Of a stretch of DNA of 64,000 nucleotides, positions 1 to 11,959 are shown in pieces (position 1 is the first letter of the stretch; every line of letters starts with the position of its first letter). A program made the translations under genes and the position numbers. The stretch covers positions 776,501 to 840,500 of the forward strand of contig JAVHJL010000002.1 in assembly GCA_036971715.1 (NCBI GenBank), read 5' to 3'. The DNA comes from Arthrobotrys musiformis. Lineage: Eukaryota; Ascomycota; Orbiliomycetes; Orbiliales; Orbiliaceae. The notes beneath the pieces are model-generated. The model did not search any database. It had not been told where the DNA came from and saw only the letters and a list, made by a program, of their open reading frames with translations.

Positions 1-1470
1 TCAAGTGCTCCCTCGATTTCCCCTGCAGAATTCTCAGCGCCTTGTTCCAGAACGCGTTCTGGACTTCCTCCTGTATTTGGGGAGGCTCCGGTGTCTTGGG
101 AGCCTTCGGCGACTTCTTGAAGCCCTTCTTCAGATCTTTCTTCAGATCCTTCGCCGATCGCTTCTGTTCGTTGCTTAGGCTCTTTTCTAACTTCGTTTGA
201 GATCTCAGGGGTCCCTCTGGAGGTTTCCTCAGAGATTTCAGACTCAGGCTCTGTCGTAGACTCTTCTTTGGACTCTTCTTTGGAAGTGCCACTTCCAGTT
301 CCTTCAGACCCAAGCTCTGTTTTCGACTCTTTTTGTTCCAGCTGAAAGCTTTGGCCACCCACTTTTGCATTCCCTTCGCTGCTCTTCTTCTTGACCACTG
401 CTTCTTGCGGATTAAATTGTCTTTGTGGGATCTCCCGTCTTACAATCTTCAAATCAATGCCCAATCCTTCCGCAACAGCTTGAGCAGGGATGGCAACTAC
501 AGCGTCAATATTCAAAACAGGAGACGAGAGACTATCTCCACTAGTCGACCGCGAGATATCGCCTGTGGCTCCGGATTCCGAAGGTCGAATGGTGACAGTG
601 TCACTGACAGAAAGGTCACCACTCCAACGGACTCTGATACCTTCAACGCTATCTCCTCGACGGCTCTTGGAACGGTGGAGCGGCCGATCGAAGCTAGCAC
701 AGCTTCGGGTGTGGCGGTTTAGGCGGGTCTAGAGTAGTTCAGATCCAAATTCAGCATATGCCCCCAGCCTAACCTTGTAGGGAAAAACTTACATGTAGCC
801 AAAGTTCGGCCGCCTTTCTGATATTCGCGGCTGTCTTTTCGTCGATATCTCCCGTGCTCCCGGATGGGTTTTCAACACCAACCGCTGTCTTCCTCGTCAA
901 ATTCGTAATATGTAATTGGTAACTCCCTAGCTTCGCGTCCCTTCTTCTTTCAACCCTTTCGATCTCCTTTTGAAGCTGTTCAATCCTTCTCTCAACGATC
1001 GCAATCTTTTTTTCAATCTTTCTAAGCTTCCTATCTAGCTTCGCCGCAAGTTTCTGTGCGTCGATAACGGCACTAGGCTCCGTCCCCAACTCTTCAAATA
1101 ACGGGATTAAAACGTCAACTGTCTCGTCCCTAGCATGCAAGATCCTCTGTCGTAACTCTTGAGATCGTCGAATGGCCCTGTGCGCTTTATGCGTCAACCT
1201 CGAAGTCCGTTTCACAGCCCACCACTTCACCCGTCTAATCTTAGCTTCCGCTGTATCCCGCCTAATGCCTTGCATACGTTGTCTCGGTGGGAGTTTAACT
1301 TTCGAAGGACGCTCCGATTTGGGGATTTTTGCCTTTATAAAGCTGCCGGAGGAGAGTTTGCGGACTAGTTTGTATTTTGTGGTATGGTCTTGGAGGGATT
1401 TGTAAAATGTGCTGGCGGGGCGCGGGGCGCGGGTACTTGGTCCTCCTAGTTCGTAAGGTAGATGGCTCAT
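1..1470 (-). CDS. Hypothetical basic coiled-coil protein, 3' end outside window
   Basis: Two exons are seen, 1470..793 and 728..1, and the reading frame stays open to the window edge, so the C-terminus is missing. The intron 792..729 starts GTAAGT, ends TAG and is phase 0. The first 226 residues are basic and rich in K/R. A heptad-like stretch at about residues 140-195 (repeated K/R/E with I/L, such as KIEKKIAIVERRIEQL) predicts a coiled coil. Exon 2 changes character: a Ser/Thr-rich part is followed by a strongly acidic, low-complexity part rich in E, S, T and G. I do not recognise a family. The start is the only in-frame ATG near the 5' end. A nuclear or cytoskeletal role would be a guess. 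Confidence 0.72.
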
Positions 1471-2606
1471 CTATGGCCTCCGGCGTAATTGATTTTTAGC
1501 GAGGGGGGTTCATTCATGAAGCCCTTGTGGAAATATATAGTGAGTTGAATGTGGTAGTGGTTTAGAAATGATTGGAATTGAGTACCAATTTAAACGACTG
1601 GAGGTTTGGAGAGAGATACGATGGTGTAGTGATACAATAATGAAACGGCCCTGGTGGTACCATGGAGACTTCACAGGGAAACATTGAATGGTGCGGGCTA
1701 GTATTGGAGCCTATTAACGTAGAATTATTTATCACTGCTTGCGGTTTGATATCCAATGAAACAGGTATATGCATATATGATCTTCACCAAATTAAACCGT
1801 CATAAATAGTGAACAATTTGCGTACAAATACTTAAACTGGGAATCCTGATAGACGTTGATAATCATCCACTGCAGCATTTGGTTTACGAGATAATTGATA
1901 GCCTTCCAGTGCTCGCCAACGCATAATAATGTTGTATTTTTTGGGATGTCGTCCAAATTCGTCGAGTCGCACAAAGGCCAGGATAAGCCATCGAGGTCTC
2001 GTGACCGGGCCAGGGCTTTGTCGACCAGACACCGTTCTAGTTTCTTCGTGGCCCGTATATTCAAATGTCGGCTGATTGAACGTCAATTCGCATGAACTGC
2101 TTCTATACGCAATGATAGCACGGCCGGATTGCTGAGTGAAAACTTCACCAGCCTTCTTTTAAAAAAATTCATCTCGTTAGAACTCATATGGATTCCATCG
2201 GAATAATTGTATCATTCATTATCTTCATTCCTCGAGCTGGAAAAAATAAAGCTCGCCCATCCCACGATAGGCGTTACACCACCAAAGGAAAAAAAATATA
2301 CAATGGTCTTGAAAAAAAAAAAAAGAGGAGGTTATAACACAGATATGAACGCCCATAACGAAGTAGGTTTCAACGTGGAGGATGGTTGGATGACGGATGA
2401 CAAAAAAGGAAAGGCCCCGGATCCCTTATCAATAATAATGGGAATTCGAAGGAAGGCGGAGGATGAGGAGAAAAATTATGTCTGGAGTTCGGATTTCGTG
2501 ATTGACGGGGTACGTCATGAGAATTCGAGGTATAAATTTCTTTTGGGAGGTAAAAGAAAGAGAACGAGGCAAAAAACAACATCAAGATGCTCCATCATTT
2601 AGTCGT
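1471..2606. other. Intergenic spacer between the hypothetical gene and rpl11
   Basis: This holds the promoter side of the leftward coiled-coil gene and the 3' flank of rpl11. Open frames here lack coding character. Short A-runs near 2161-2167 and 2307-2321 are the only simple repeats. No RNA gene is visible. Confidence 0.6.
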
Positions 2607-3471
2607 CTACCTGACGGTGGCATCGTACTTGGCCTTGAACCACTTGACGGTGTCGGCCTGGTGGATTCGGTGGCTGGCACCGACTCTGCTGGTGCATCTT
2701 CTTCGCTTGGCGACACGCTGACCACGACGGGACCTATATGTATCAACCATATCAGCATTTCCATTCACTTCATATATCCCCAATTCCTCGTTTCCAAATC
2801 ATCCGCCACTTCGCAACTACTCTATTTTCTCGTAAAGTTTGGAGGGCAACCCACATGATGCAGTAGAAGTCCATGCCGTAAATACCAATACCAGGGTCGT
2901 ACTTGATACCCAAATCGATGTGCTCGTTGATACCGAATCCGAAGTTTCCGCTCTCCGAGAAGTTCCTCTTCCTCAATTCGTATTCCTTGACCTTGAGTCC
3001 ACGCTCCAAGATTTCCTCGGCCTTTGGTCCACGGACGGTGACATGGACGGCAATCTTTTCGTTACGACGGATACCGAAGGTTCGGACAGTGTAGCGGGCC
3101 TTGCCTGTAAATTCCCATCGCATTAGACACACGCACACAAATCTACTTTTTCACATCTCGTCTAGATCTTCCGATTGTTGGAAAATCATCACCAAAGTTG
3201 GAGGGGTTTCGTCGGACGTACTGTAGACTGGAGTTTGACCAGACAGCTGTTCGAGCACCTTGGCGGCACGGGTAAGTCTGTCACCAGATTCACCGACACA
3301 GATGTTGAGGACGAGCTTCTCGATGCGGAGTTCCCGCATGGGGTTGGCGGACTTGTCGGTCTATATGATCAAGAAGAATCAATCAGCCATTGTTCCTGCT
3401 GTCCCAACACCTCGTAGATTCCACGAAAATCCCATAGCAGTCGGCCGGAAATGTGAGTGCATGCTAACCAT
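2607..3471 (-). CDS. rpl11: 60S ribosomal protein L11 (uL5 family)
   Basis: Rpl11 is a large-subunit protein (uL5) that contacts 5S rRNA and the central protuberance. Exons are 3471..3469, 3360..3222, 3104..2855 and 2733..2607, giving 172 residues, the usual eukaryotic length. The sequence shows family hallmarks: NPMRELRIEKLVLNI, VGESGDRLTRAAKVLEQLSG, RTFGIRRNEKI, the GFGINEHIDLG block and a C-terminal ASHRI..ADTVKWFKAKYD. The first coding exon contains only the ATG; its intron starts GTTAGC, a weaker donor, and ends ATATAG. The other donors are GTACGT and GTGGGT. An ATG-only first exon occurs in fungal ribosomal protein genes. The gene is divergent from the SmB gene. Confidence 0.95.
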
Positions 3472-4026
3472 TGTGAATGTTGGATTGGGTGATAAGGTAG
3501 GGGAAAGCGGTCGGATGTCGATGGAGGTCGAAGATTGTTGAAGTTTACTAGGTTGGAATTTCGATGTCGTCGAGATAGCTGTCTGGCTTAGATTCTTCTT
3601 TTCGTCAAAATCCAAGTTCGTTTACAGTCGAAAGATGGCCTAAACCCGTTTGGGAAACGCAGTCATACAGCCGGGCCGATGTGTTGCATCTCTGCGCCAT
3701 TCAACACACAACACAACGACGAACAGGTATCGCCGCACGTGATATAGGGCATGTCGCGCTAATGTCGGATTTAACGCCTTTAAACGCCGACCGCGGGTAA
3801 ACCTGCCAAGCCTTCTTTCTGGGATCGCGTGAATCAGACCAGCCAGCAAATTTCCATACAGCAGCTAAGCTGGCCCAACATCGCCATCTGTCGCGACTTC
3901 CTCAATCAACCTCCACCCCCTCTCTCCCCGTGCGCCCTCATCCCATCGAGCTCCACCACCCTCCAATCACCTCCCCCCCCATTTCTCCAGCTGTCAAGTC
4001 TGCGGACTATAAATTTACCAGTCAAG
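3472..4026. promoter_or_regulatory. Divergent promoter of rpl11 and the SmB gene
   Basis: The 555 bases between the two start codons must hold both promoters and 5' leaders. A palindromic E-box CACGTG lies at about 3737-3742. The SmB side (about 3900-4000) is pyrimidine-rich with C-runs, as is common just upstream of fungal start codons. No clear TATA box is seen. Co-regulation is inference from geometry only. Confidence 0.6.
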
Positions 4027-5070
4027 ATGGCTCACAAGCAAGGCAAAATGGTAAGTCACTACTACTACATAACAAAGACACGACCGGTTGTCTTCCATCA
4101 ATCAACGTCTATGTTGACTCCCCCAATCATCCAAGAAGAGAGAGAGAGTGCTCGTCGAGTCCGGACGGAACAGTATGGCTGATATAAGGTAATGACGGAT
4201 TGTTTTGGTGAAACAACTTATAGGCAAATCTCGTACGTATATACACCCCCATCATGGCCAATATCAATTGCGACAGGGGAGTGGGAATGCTAATTCCAGG
4301 GCTATATGCTAGATAAACTACCGGATGCGTGTCACATTGAACGACAGCAGACAATTGACTGGTACTTTACTTGCATTCGATAAGGTATACTCTCTCTTAT
4401 CTAACCATCATATCGCACCAAAACCCGGGCTAACAACCTGTATATAGCATATGAACGTCGTCCTAGCAGACACAGAAGAATTCCGTCGCACAAAGCGCAA
4501 AGCCACAAAGTCCAATCCTAATGCTCCAACCACCGAAGTCGAGGAGAAGCGTACCCTCGGCCTCATCATCCTTCGCGGCATGACAATTGTCTCCCTATCG
4601 GTCGAAGGACCACCAACAGAAACCCCTGCATCAAGACTCCCAGTCGGTTCAGGTGCAGGAACATCACAGACACCGATCCAGCCAGGTCCTGGAATCGCAA
4701 GGCCTGCTGGAAGAGGTCTACCAATTGGTACATACACCCTTTCATAACCATATATGCTTAACAAATAAGAGACTCAACAGGAATACTGACGCGTTATAAA
4801 ATCACAGGAATGGGCCAACCACCCACCGGCTTCGGCGCACCCCCAGGCGGCATGCCAGGAGCCCCTCCAGGCTTCGGAGGCCCAGGTCTTCAAGGTCCAA
4901 TGCGAACAAACCTCCCACCAGGCATGCCTGCTCCGCCGGCTGGCTTCGGCGCTCCTCCATCGTTTCCAGGCGGTGGCCCACCCGGATTTCAAGGCGGCCC
5001 ACCCGGTGGACCTATGGGCAGGGGCCAGTACCCCCCTGGAGGTGGACCTCCTGGTTTCGGTGGCAGATAA
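4027..5070 (+). CDS. smb1: Small nuclear ribonucleoprotein Sm B
   Basis: SmB is one of seven Sm proteins forming the ring around the U-rich Sm site of spliceosomal snRNAs, in the nucleus. Exons are 4027..4050, 4224..4232, 4313..4384, 4448..4727 and 4808..5070, giving 215 residues. The Sm1 motif (INYRMRVTLNDSRQLTGTLL, then AFDKHMNVVLADTEEFRR) lies at about residues 12-47. The Sm2 motif (RTLGLIILRGMTIVSLSVEG) lies at about 70-90. The tail from about residue 125 is a Pro/Gly-rich array of PPGF/GAPP units ending in FGGR, typical of SmB. Exon 2 is only 9 bases (Ala-Asn-Leu), bounded by TTATAG and GTACGT. Exon 3 uses the second AG (TGCTAG), because the nearer TTCCAG gives the wrong frame. Confidence 0.93.
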
Positions 5071-6292
5071 ATGGACTACCGGCTGTCAGCAAGCGTTTTG
5101 GGGCTGGTGTCTTGGTCTCTTTTTTTGGTTTATCTGAAGGGAGTGGCGTGATATTGGGTAGGTCCGTGGGTTCTTTATACATAAAATATCACCTTTTTTT
5201 GTATTTGAAAAAGATGACGGACAAAGACGAAGCAGCAACGAGAGAAGAATGGCAAAGAAACTCCTATGTAACGAACAAAAGCAGAAGGGAACAGTTTCCG
5301 AAAAAACCATATATATCATGAAAAACAAAAAACATATAGCTAGTGGAGAGAAATTGATTCCCCTTTTTGCATTTTCTTTTTTTTATACTCTATTCAAAGG
5401 CGACCTTCAAATCCATTCGCGTGGGGTCTACGAGTTTATCCAGTTAAGGAGGTACAGTCTGATAGTTCCTCTGTATTTTTGCATCATTTCATCACAAACG
5501 GGAGAAGAAAGAAATGTATACTAGTAAATGAGAATGGGCCTGTGTGAAAGCGACGTTTCTCGAAGGCTATAGTGAGACAATCTAAGTATAACAGCCGCAA
5601 GATCAATCTTAACGCTATGACATTATAATATCAAAACCCTGGCTAATTGCAATATAATTGCAGCCTCGGATTGTGGAGAAGCAAACAAAAAGTGCAACGA
5701 CATGTATATTAACGGATCTAGTAAAGGATGTGTATACGCTTCTTTCGCAAAACTAACCGCAAGACAGGAAAACAATGTAAAGGTAAAAAAAAAAAGAATA
5801 AAAGGTCTAACAAAAAAGAGAATTCGAAGTAATATCTAAAGAATAGTCCATCGTCTTATGCAAGGTCAAAAAGGATATAGTCGCTCGCTCCATTGCCTAC
5901 CGAAAGAGAAAAAAAAAAAGAAAGGAAACCAGATAGTCATCAAAGGCCTGAAACCACGGCGCTCAACTCCGTCTTGTTTGCTAGACCAAACTAATTATCC
6001 CCCTCATCAACGCCTTGGCCGGAATACGGAGCTCTCCAGGAACTCGTATTCGACCCTGAGGGGGGTGTGTGGGAGCATACATATGCAAGAAGATTGCACG
6101 TGCACGCCTCGATCGTAAACCAGCTGCCATCCACCGATTCCGCATGCACCATTTCCAACCGATGTGGGGGAAAAAGCGAAAGAGTTCCAAGATTTGACAG
6201 TCTAGCCCCTTCAGCCCCAGGCTCACTGTCTCCACATCCAGAACCTCTCTGCCCCCCCACACGATCGATAGTCTGACGAACTCTTTTCGTTT
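5071..6292. other. Convergent intergenic region between SmB and the I78 inhibitor
   Basis: This is 3' flank of both genes. It is A/T-rich with A-runs near 5785-5795 and 5909-5918. The leftward open frames around 5981-6262 have no recognisable product. I see no RNA gene or mobile element. Confidence 0.55.
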
Positions 6293-6915
6293 TTAGTAGA
6301 AGTCGATACGGATGATCACATTGGTATCGTCAATGAGGAGTGTCATTCTGATAAATAAATTTAAAGTCGAAAAAAAACGATCCCAAATCAAGAGTTAGTT
6401 CTGGAAGTTTTCGTGCAAACGGCAGGGAAAGGAATATATATATCTCCGTACCTCCACCCATCGAAATCCTGGGGCGTACGAGTCCCCAACCTGACCACCT
6501 GGTGATTCCTCGGCAGCTGCGACCTCAAGACTTCCTAAGAAAAACAATTAAAAATTAAAAATCAAAATCAAAAACCCAGCCAATTATTTTATCAGCAAAA
6601 AGGACAATAGAGAAAAAAAGAATGCTGCTAGCTGGCAAGAAAGATGCCGGCAGCCGTAACCGAACATTAAGATCGATAGCCAGCCAATGATTGCAACAGA
6701 CACCAACAAGAAAAGAACGCCAGATCGATCTCGCATGCAAAACAAGAAGGGGGGGAAAGGTTAAACGAAGGGGGTGAGAAAACCCAAGGTACTGGGAAAC
6801 CTACCCCTGCCCCAGCCATAGTCTTCGAGGGATCAAGCAACACTCTCCCAACAAACCGGTTCCGATATTCTTCTTGTTGGTAGTGTGGCATATTTGGAGA
6901 ATCGGTGGTCGTCAT
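6293..6915 (-). CDS. Peptidase inhibitor I78 family protein
   Basis: I78 inhibitors (MEROPS I78, which includes the Aspergillus elastase inhibitor) are small proteins with a potato-inhibitor-I-like fold that block serine proteases. Exons are 6915..6805, 6534..6452 and 6347..6293, giving 82 residues. The fit is to the pattern of a hydrophobic VVR strand, a TPQDF segment and a final MTLLIDDTNVIIRI strand: LPRNHQVVRLGTRTPQDF, then RMTLLIDDTNVII. The N-terminal part (EYRNRFVGRVL) matches the position of the family's first helix. No signal peptide is visible, so the product is probably intracellular. Donors are GTAGGT and GTACGG; the 270-base first intron is long for this window. The start is the first true ATG, since the frame upstream has only TTG. 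The call rests on motif memory. Confidence 0.72.
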
Positions 6916-9900
6916 ATTGAATTCTCGCAAAAAAAAAAAAAAAAAAAACCAAAGAAAAGAAACAGATCACAGAAGAATTAATTATTATAAGAATTATAGT
7001 AGATCAAGGAGGGGCGTTTAGTCGTAATATAAACCCTTATCGAGCTTCGAAGACTCAAAGGGAAAAAAGAAAAGGGAAGGGGGGAAGGAGGTTCCAGGGT
7101 ATCTGCAGAAACCAAGGTCTATGGGTTAATATAAGCATCTCCACTAATTTTTTCTCTGTAGTCGGTAGTATTGAAGACCGAAAGAAATATCAGACGAGTT
7201 ATCAAATCAAAAGTAGCCTCCACTCTCAAAGAAGGTGTGGAAACATGGTACGACCATGACGGCAGACCAAATGTTTCATATTATAAAGTCTACTAGTGAG
7301 AAACGGGGACACATCATCTACATGAAGTTAACCCACTTCGGGAAAAGGAAGAATGAACAGAGTGGGGATGCATGTAGAATCATTCAGGGAAATGGGTAAA
7401 GTGGTGCGGAATAGTTAGGTAGCTATAGTCCAATGGCACGGGATATACGAAAGAAGTTTAACCAACGGTCTGACCGTCATCGAACTGACAAGGGAATTCA
7501 GAAGAGAATCCGCGGAATAAGAAAAGAAAAAAAGAACAAGAAGGCTCTTACGGATGAAAGATCGATCGAAAAAGTGCCAATGCCCCAAGCTTATATTAAA
7601 AAGAGGGCGAGCTAGCCAGGGATCGAAAGACGCTAGCGTTGGAAGTTGGGGGTTAACCCGCTCCTCTCTCTCTTCTGCGTTCTGCGTTTAGAAGTGTTGG
7701 AATTTTCGGGTGCGGGAGGCTTTAATAAGCTTATATAAGGTTTCCTGGCGGATTGTTCCGTGCGCTATTCCGTGTGTGTGTGATATAATATCTGACACTT
7801 CTACAGATTCGATTATCAAAGTTCGTTGATAGCAGGGCGCGGGGTGCCACCTTATATAGCCACAAGAATTGGAGATTGCCAATTCATCATCTTCGAAATG
7901 ATGGTGGGATATTCACAAGTTGGAAGCAATCATATCTTGTGATGAAGTTTGAGAAGATGCAGATGCAGCTGGAATGGTATCGTAGGAACCTCATTGACAC
8001 CTTCGATTCTCATTGGAAGAACATATCGAGATCCAAATGAGCTCAGGCCCTTTGGTGCAATGGACGCCTAGCCGCTTCCCGCGTTAACAGGAAACTACTG
8101 AATGTTCGAATTACTCCGCACACCCATCCGGAGGACTAGGCCTCGTCCAAATGACGATTGGCGGATAATTGATTGCTTCATGCCCCGTCCAAGAGTAAGG
8201 GCTCCGGATCATGTACGGGTACCCCCCCAGGTTTGTGACGAATGTCATGGATCATATGTAGCTCATTGGTGTAGCATCAAGTACTAGGCACGGAGCTGTC
8301 ATGAAACCCTAGCTGGATAGTTACGCGGAAATCTGCTGAATCGATATATCGATCTCGAGAGGGGTTAGCTCCAGAAATTTCCAGCAAGGATCGATAATTG
8401 TTATAGAGTATCTCAAACTTTACTTCAACCACAGGGCCTCTAACGGTCTAGGCATGTGAACATTCCGACCAAAAGAAGAAAAAAAAGAGGAACCTCTCCT
8501 TCTGGTGCTGTGATTGATAGCTACCCCGTCGATTTGAGATGCCAAAATTCTTGCCGTCCCTTCAATCATTTCTTGAGGTCCAATCCGATGATAGCGACTC
8601 ATGTCCCCTCAGAGAAGCAGTTTCAGGCACTTTATGTGAAAGATTGTGCATGTCACTCCGGAATAAAGTTCCATGGCATGACGTAGCTTGTCCAGTCGCC
8701 TGATCAATCATCTACGACTCCCTGCAGGAGGCCTTGGAATAAAGAGGGACGGCCTTTAGGTTTGTGATAAGAGGTAATTCGGAACGAAGCCGCCGAATCG
8801 AAAGGTCTGATTGGTGTCCGGATAGCCGCAAGGCAATTAAGAAGTGTCTTATATATTGCGAATAGGTGCAGTGGTCGGTCACTTGAAGAACAAAAAACGC
8901 CCTAAATCCTTGTCCAAGTCGGCCCACTTTGCCCAAGTGCCAGCTCGCTAACTAGGCATTTTGGCTTACTGTTTTGCGGATTTTACAACGGGAGGGAGGG
9001 ACGGCTCAGATTTACTAGTTTGCCCGGAAGGACCCTTTTTTTTCTCTCTCACGTCTGACCATATTATCTTTCAAGGGAGAGCAATTGTCCTTTTCTTTTC
9101 CCACTAAACCTCCCTGAATCTTACATCCCACTTCCCCGATAATTGGCCGTAAAAGGATAGGTGCCAACGCTCATTTGGAAAAGCCTGGCATCGGGAATGC
9201 AGCTGTTGCTTGACATTTTACCCCAGCGCTGCTCTCGCCCAACACTAGACTTGTTGTATTTTTTTGGACGTTGAGGATCGCTGCAGCTGTGCAACTAGAG
9301 TACCAAACGCGAGGAGCCAGGGATGGAAAACTTTCTTTTCTGGGCTTAGGAACATCTTAGATCTCATGCAGGATGAGATCGAGAATAACGCCATTTTGAG
9401 TGATCAGTCCCGATGCTCTGTCATAAAGCCGTTCGCTTGAGCGGTGTGGCTTAATTTGAGGAGGCAAGGGAGCAGGGTCTGCGATCGAATGGTCAGGATC
9501 TTGAGCCCTCCTTTCCGAGGGAGCAGACCCTTTTCCCGCATCCCACAAGAGTGGCCATGGCCTTGGAATCTCTTTTAATTTTTTTTCTTAACCATATTTT
9601 TTTTTTCTTCCTACATAATGCAAACTTTGGATGAGTATTCTTCGGGAAAGGCGGTTTCCCTGTAAAACACAAATTGGGCTACGAAACGAGAGGATCCTCG
9701 AAGTACGATACATAGCTTTTTTTACCCTGACTGCTGGTTTTTTTCCTCACAGATGCTTTTTTTTTGCTTCCTTTGTTTCACAGTATAGGTATAGTTCAGC
9801 TGTGCATTTTTACTGTATAATGAGGTACCATGGAATATGTTTTCGTCTCCTTGCAGACAATGCACAGGACCCTCACCGCTGGGTCCGAGCTTTCTCGTCG

Positions 9901-10876
9901 TCTCGAGCTTCCGTAGGCAGCAATCTCCCCACACAAGAACTGTATGTACGCACGTATGTATGTACATACGTCCACAGTAGACCCTTGTCTGGTTCGATCA
10001 GAATGAAGCTCGCGGAGATGTACGGTCTCCACTTTTGAGGTCTTTGCTTTTTTGCCCAGCCCGAGAGGGACGCCTGATATTAGCGGATTTTCAAGTTACA
10101 ATTTGAAGCTGAACTGCAGCTACTGACTGGCTGGGCATTGTACCCGGATCGATTGATAGGGTATCGCTTCACCGGAGTGTTTTGCCTTCCAATCGGACAC
10201 AAGAGAGGGCGGTGGGAAGTATATTGGCGCATGATAGCGCATATAGCACCTGGAAAACCCTTGTGTGCCGCATACCTTGAGCATCGAAAGTACTTGAGCT
10301 CGACGACATCCGAACCGATCAACTCTTTGTGCCCAAGATATCACCGCCAGGGTTAGAATGGTTACCCCAAGGACGCGTTCTGGAATGTAGTTCGTTCGCA
10401 AGGGAAGGAAGCAAGAAAAAAAAAAAAAAAACTAAATCAAGATAAGATTGGGATTAGTTGAAATGCTTCCTGCTGCATAGATGCGCAGAGATAGTTTGAT
10501 TGCGTGAGGTCATGGGATCTCAAGCTTGAAGATTGACTGGTTGTGTTAAAAAATTAAATTAGTGGTTCCAACGTTCTAGACTGTAAACTACAACAACTTG
10601 GGATGTTTTCCTCTTCCCGGACGAAAACGATGAGGGCAGCGGCGGTTGGCGGACATTCGACAGGCCGCATTATTGACGGTTATTAGTCACCGTGCAGAAT
10701 GTGATATCATATGCTCAAGCTGAGGAAAAGGAGCTTAGTTCCCTCCGCTCACGAAGTGACATCCGCAATAGATTGGATTAGTGGTTTGCGTTCATCAATT
10801 GCTGAGCCTTGTCCGCGTTGGCCGTGCAAAAAATCCATACGGCTATTCACAACTATCCCATGAAGTATTCAACGCA
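6916..10876. other. 4-kb non-coding spacer
   Basis: I see no convincing gene. An A18 tract (about 6931-6948) directly upstream of the I78 start codon lies in its 5' leader. A tetranucleotide-like GTAC/GTAT run lies at about 9943-9970. Poly-T runs occur at 9036-9044 and 9595-9606. Near 8056-8140 a stretch resembles a decayed tRNA (A-box-like and TTCGAAT B-box-like elements), but it does not fold properly. Confidence 0.5.
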
Positions 10877-11056
10877 ATGATACCGGAACATACCGAGATT
10901 TCTGCGGAGCGGATATTCCAATTTCACAGCAAAATCTACCAAATCTGGTTTCCTCCCGAGCATGAGTTTCCGAATCTTGCCGATGCTAATATCAATGATA
11001 AACCGTATTTGACAGTGGAAGAACTCATTCTTTTCGATAGAGCGCGAGAAACATAA
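10877..11056 (+). pseudogene. Coding-like fragment, possible remnant of a lost gene
   Basis: An open frame runs from about 10781 to the TAA at 11054-11056. The residues look like a real protein (for example HSKIYQIWFPPEHEFPNL and KPYLTVEELILFDRA), with balanced composition and few rare residues. The only in-frame ATG (10877) lies inside the stretch and would give 59 residues. A possible splice acceptor (GGATTAG) ends at 10779, so this may instead be the last exon of a gene whose 5' part is lost or unrecognised. No family is recognised. Confidence 0.3.
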
Positions 11057-11305
11057 TCTGATATCATGATTGATCAATCAATCAATCAAAAAATCAGATC
11101 TTTTTTCCCGAGCCGTAAGATAAAATAACGTTAGATATGATATCATATATCACGGACAACTAGCTAAAAAATGACTAAGCCAGCCTCCGCGCCTAATTGC
11201 AACAGGCGAGATAGCACATGACACACCTTTTGACTGAAAGTGTGGATCCAAAATATCTCGGTTCAAAAAGAGCAAAGCCAAGTGGGTGTGATGGAGCAAA
11301 AGCTA

Positions 11306-11959
11306 TCAGCTGTCCTCTTTAAACTGACCCCACGTCTCTGGAACTTTCTCCAGGTTCGCATACACATCTTGTGAAAAGATACCCTCCTTCACCAATACAT
11401 CAATATACTCCCTCATCCACCATTGGCAATTCTTATCCTATTATCGTGCGCGAATTCCCAAAGTATTAGCTTCATCCCGTTTTGAAAATACCTCTTAGCT
11501 AATTAAAAAGGCTATTTTGTGAGATAACAATAATGAATTTTTATATAGACTCACACCAACCTTCGGGGGCACCAATGGATTCCAACCCTTTGCCCTCCCA
11601 GGAGCTTCCACCCCACCTGCTACCCTCTCAAGTTCATCTTTATACCCTTCCACTTCTATTGCCAATACCACTGTTTTGTGGCTCCCGTCAGAAAGCGCGT
11701 AACCATCGGTATCTTCCACATTCTGGTCGTCGATAGAACAAAGTGGGAACGGAACCCGCTTGATGGAATCTTCGGATGGAACGTATGGTGCTTTGAATTC
11801 AAGTGTGTAACCATGCAAGGGTGAGCCAACAACGTGGATTAATTTCCCTGTTTCATTCGATCTTGACGGTGAGGATGCATATGGGATGTAAAGGGACCAA
11901 TGTGCCGGGATGTCCGGTTTCGCAGTCTTGGAGACCAGGATCTGGGTCGCACGAGGCAT
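11306..11959 (-). CDS. Hypothetical protein, two exons
   Basis: Exons 11959..11555 and 11437..11306 give 178 residues. The intron 11554..11438 starts GTGAGT, ends AATAG and is phase 0. The N-terminal half has a compact beta-type look (IPAHWSLYIPY, then GKLIHVVGSPLHGYTLEFKA), and the C-terminal exon has a Cys-Gln-Trp-Trp helix (NCQWWMREYIDVLVKEGIF). This layout, a His-Trp-x-Leu-Tyr strand followed by a GKLIHVVG strand and a late Cys, resembles widespread small fungal proteins of unknown function. A papain-like fold with the His and Cys as a pair is conceivable but unproven. The start ATG has no in-frame competitor upstream. Confidence 0.7.

Noticed and set aside
8041..8140. tRNA-like stretch with GGTGCAATGGA and GTTCGAATT elements
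   Set aside because: The arms do not pair into a cloverleaf and the anticodon stem is missing; at best a decayed copy.
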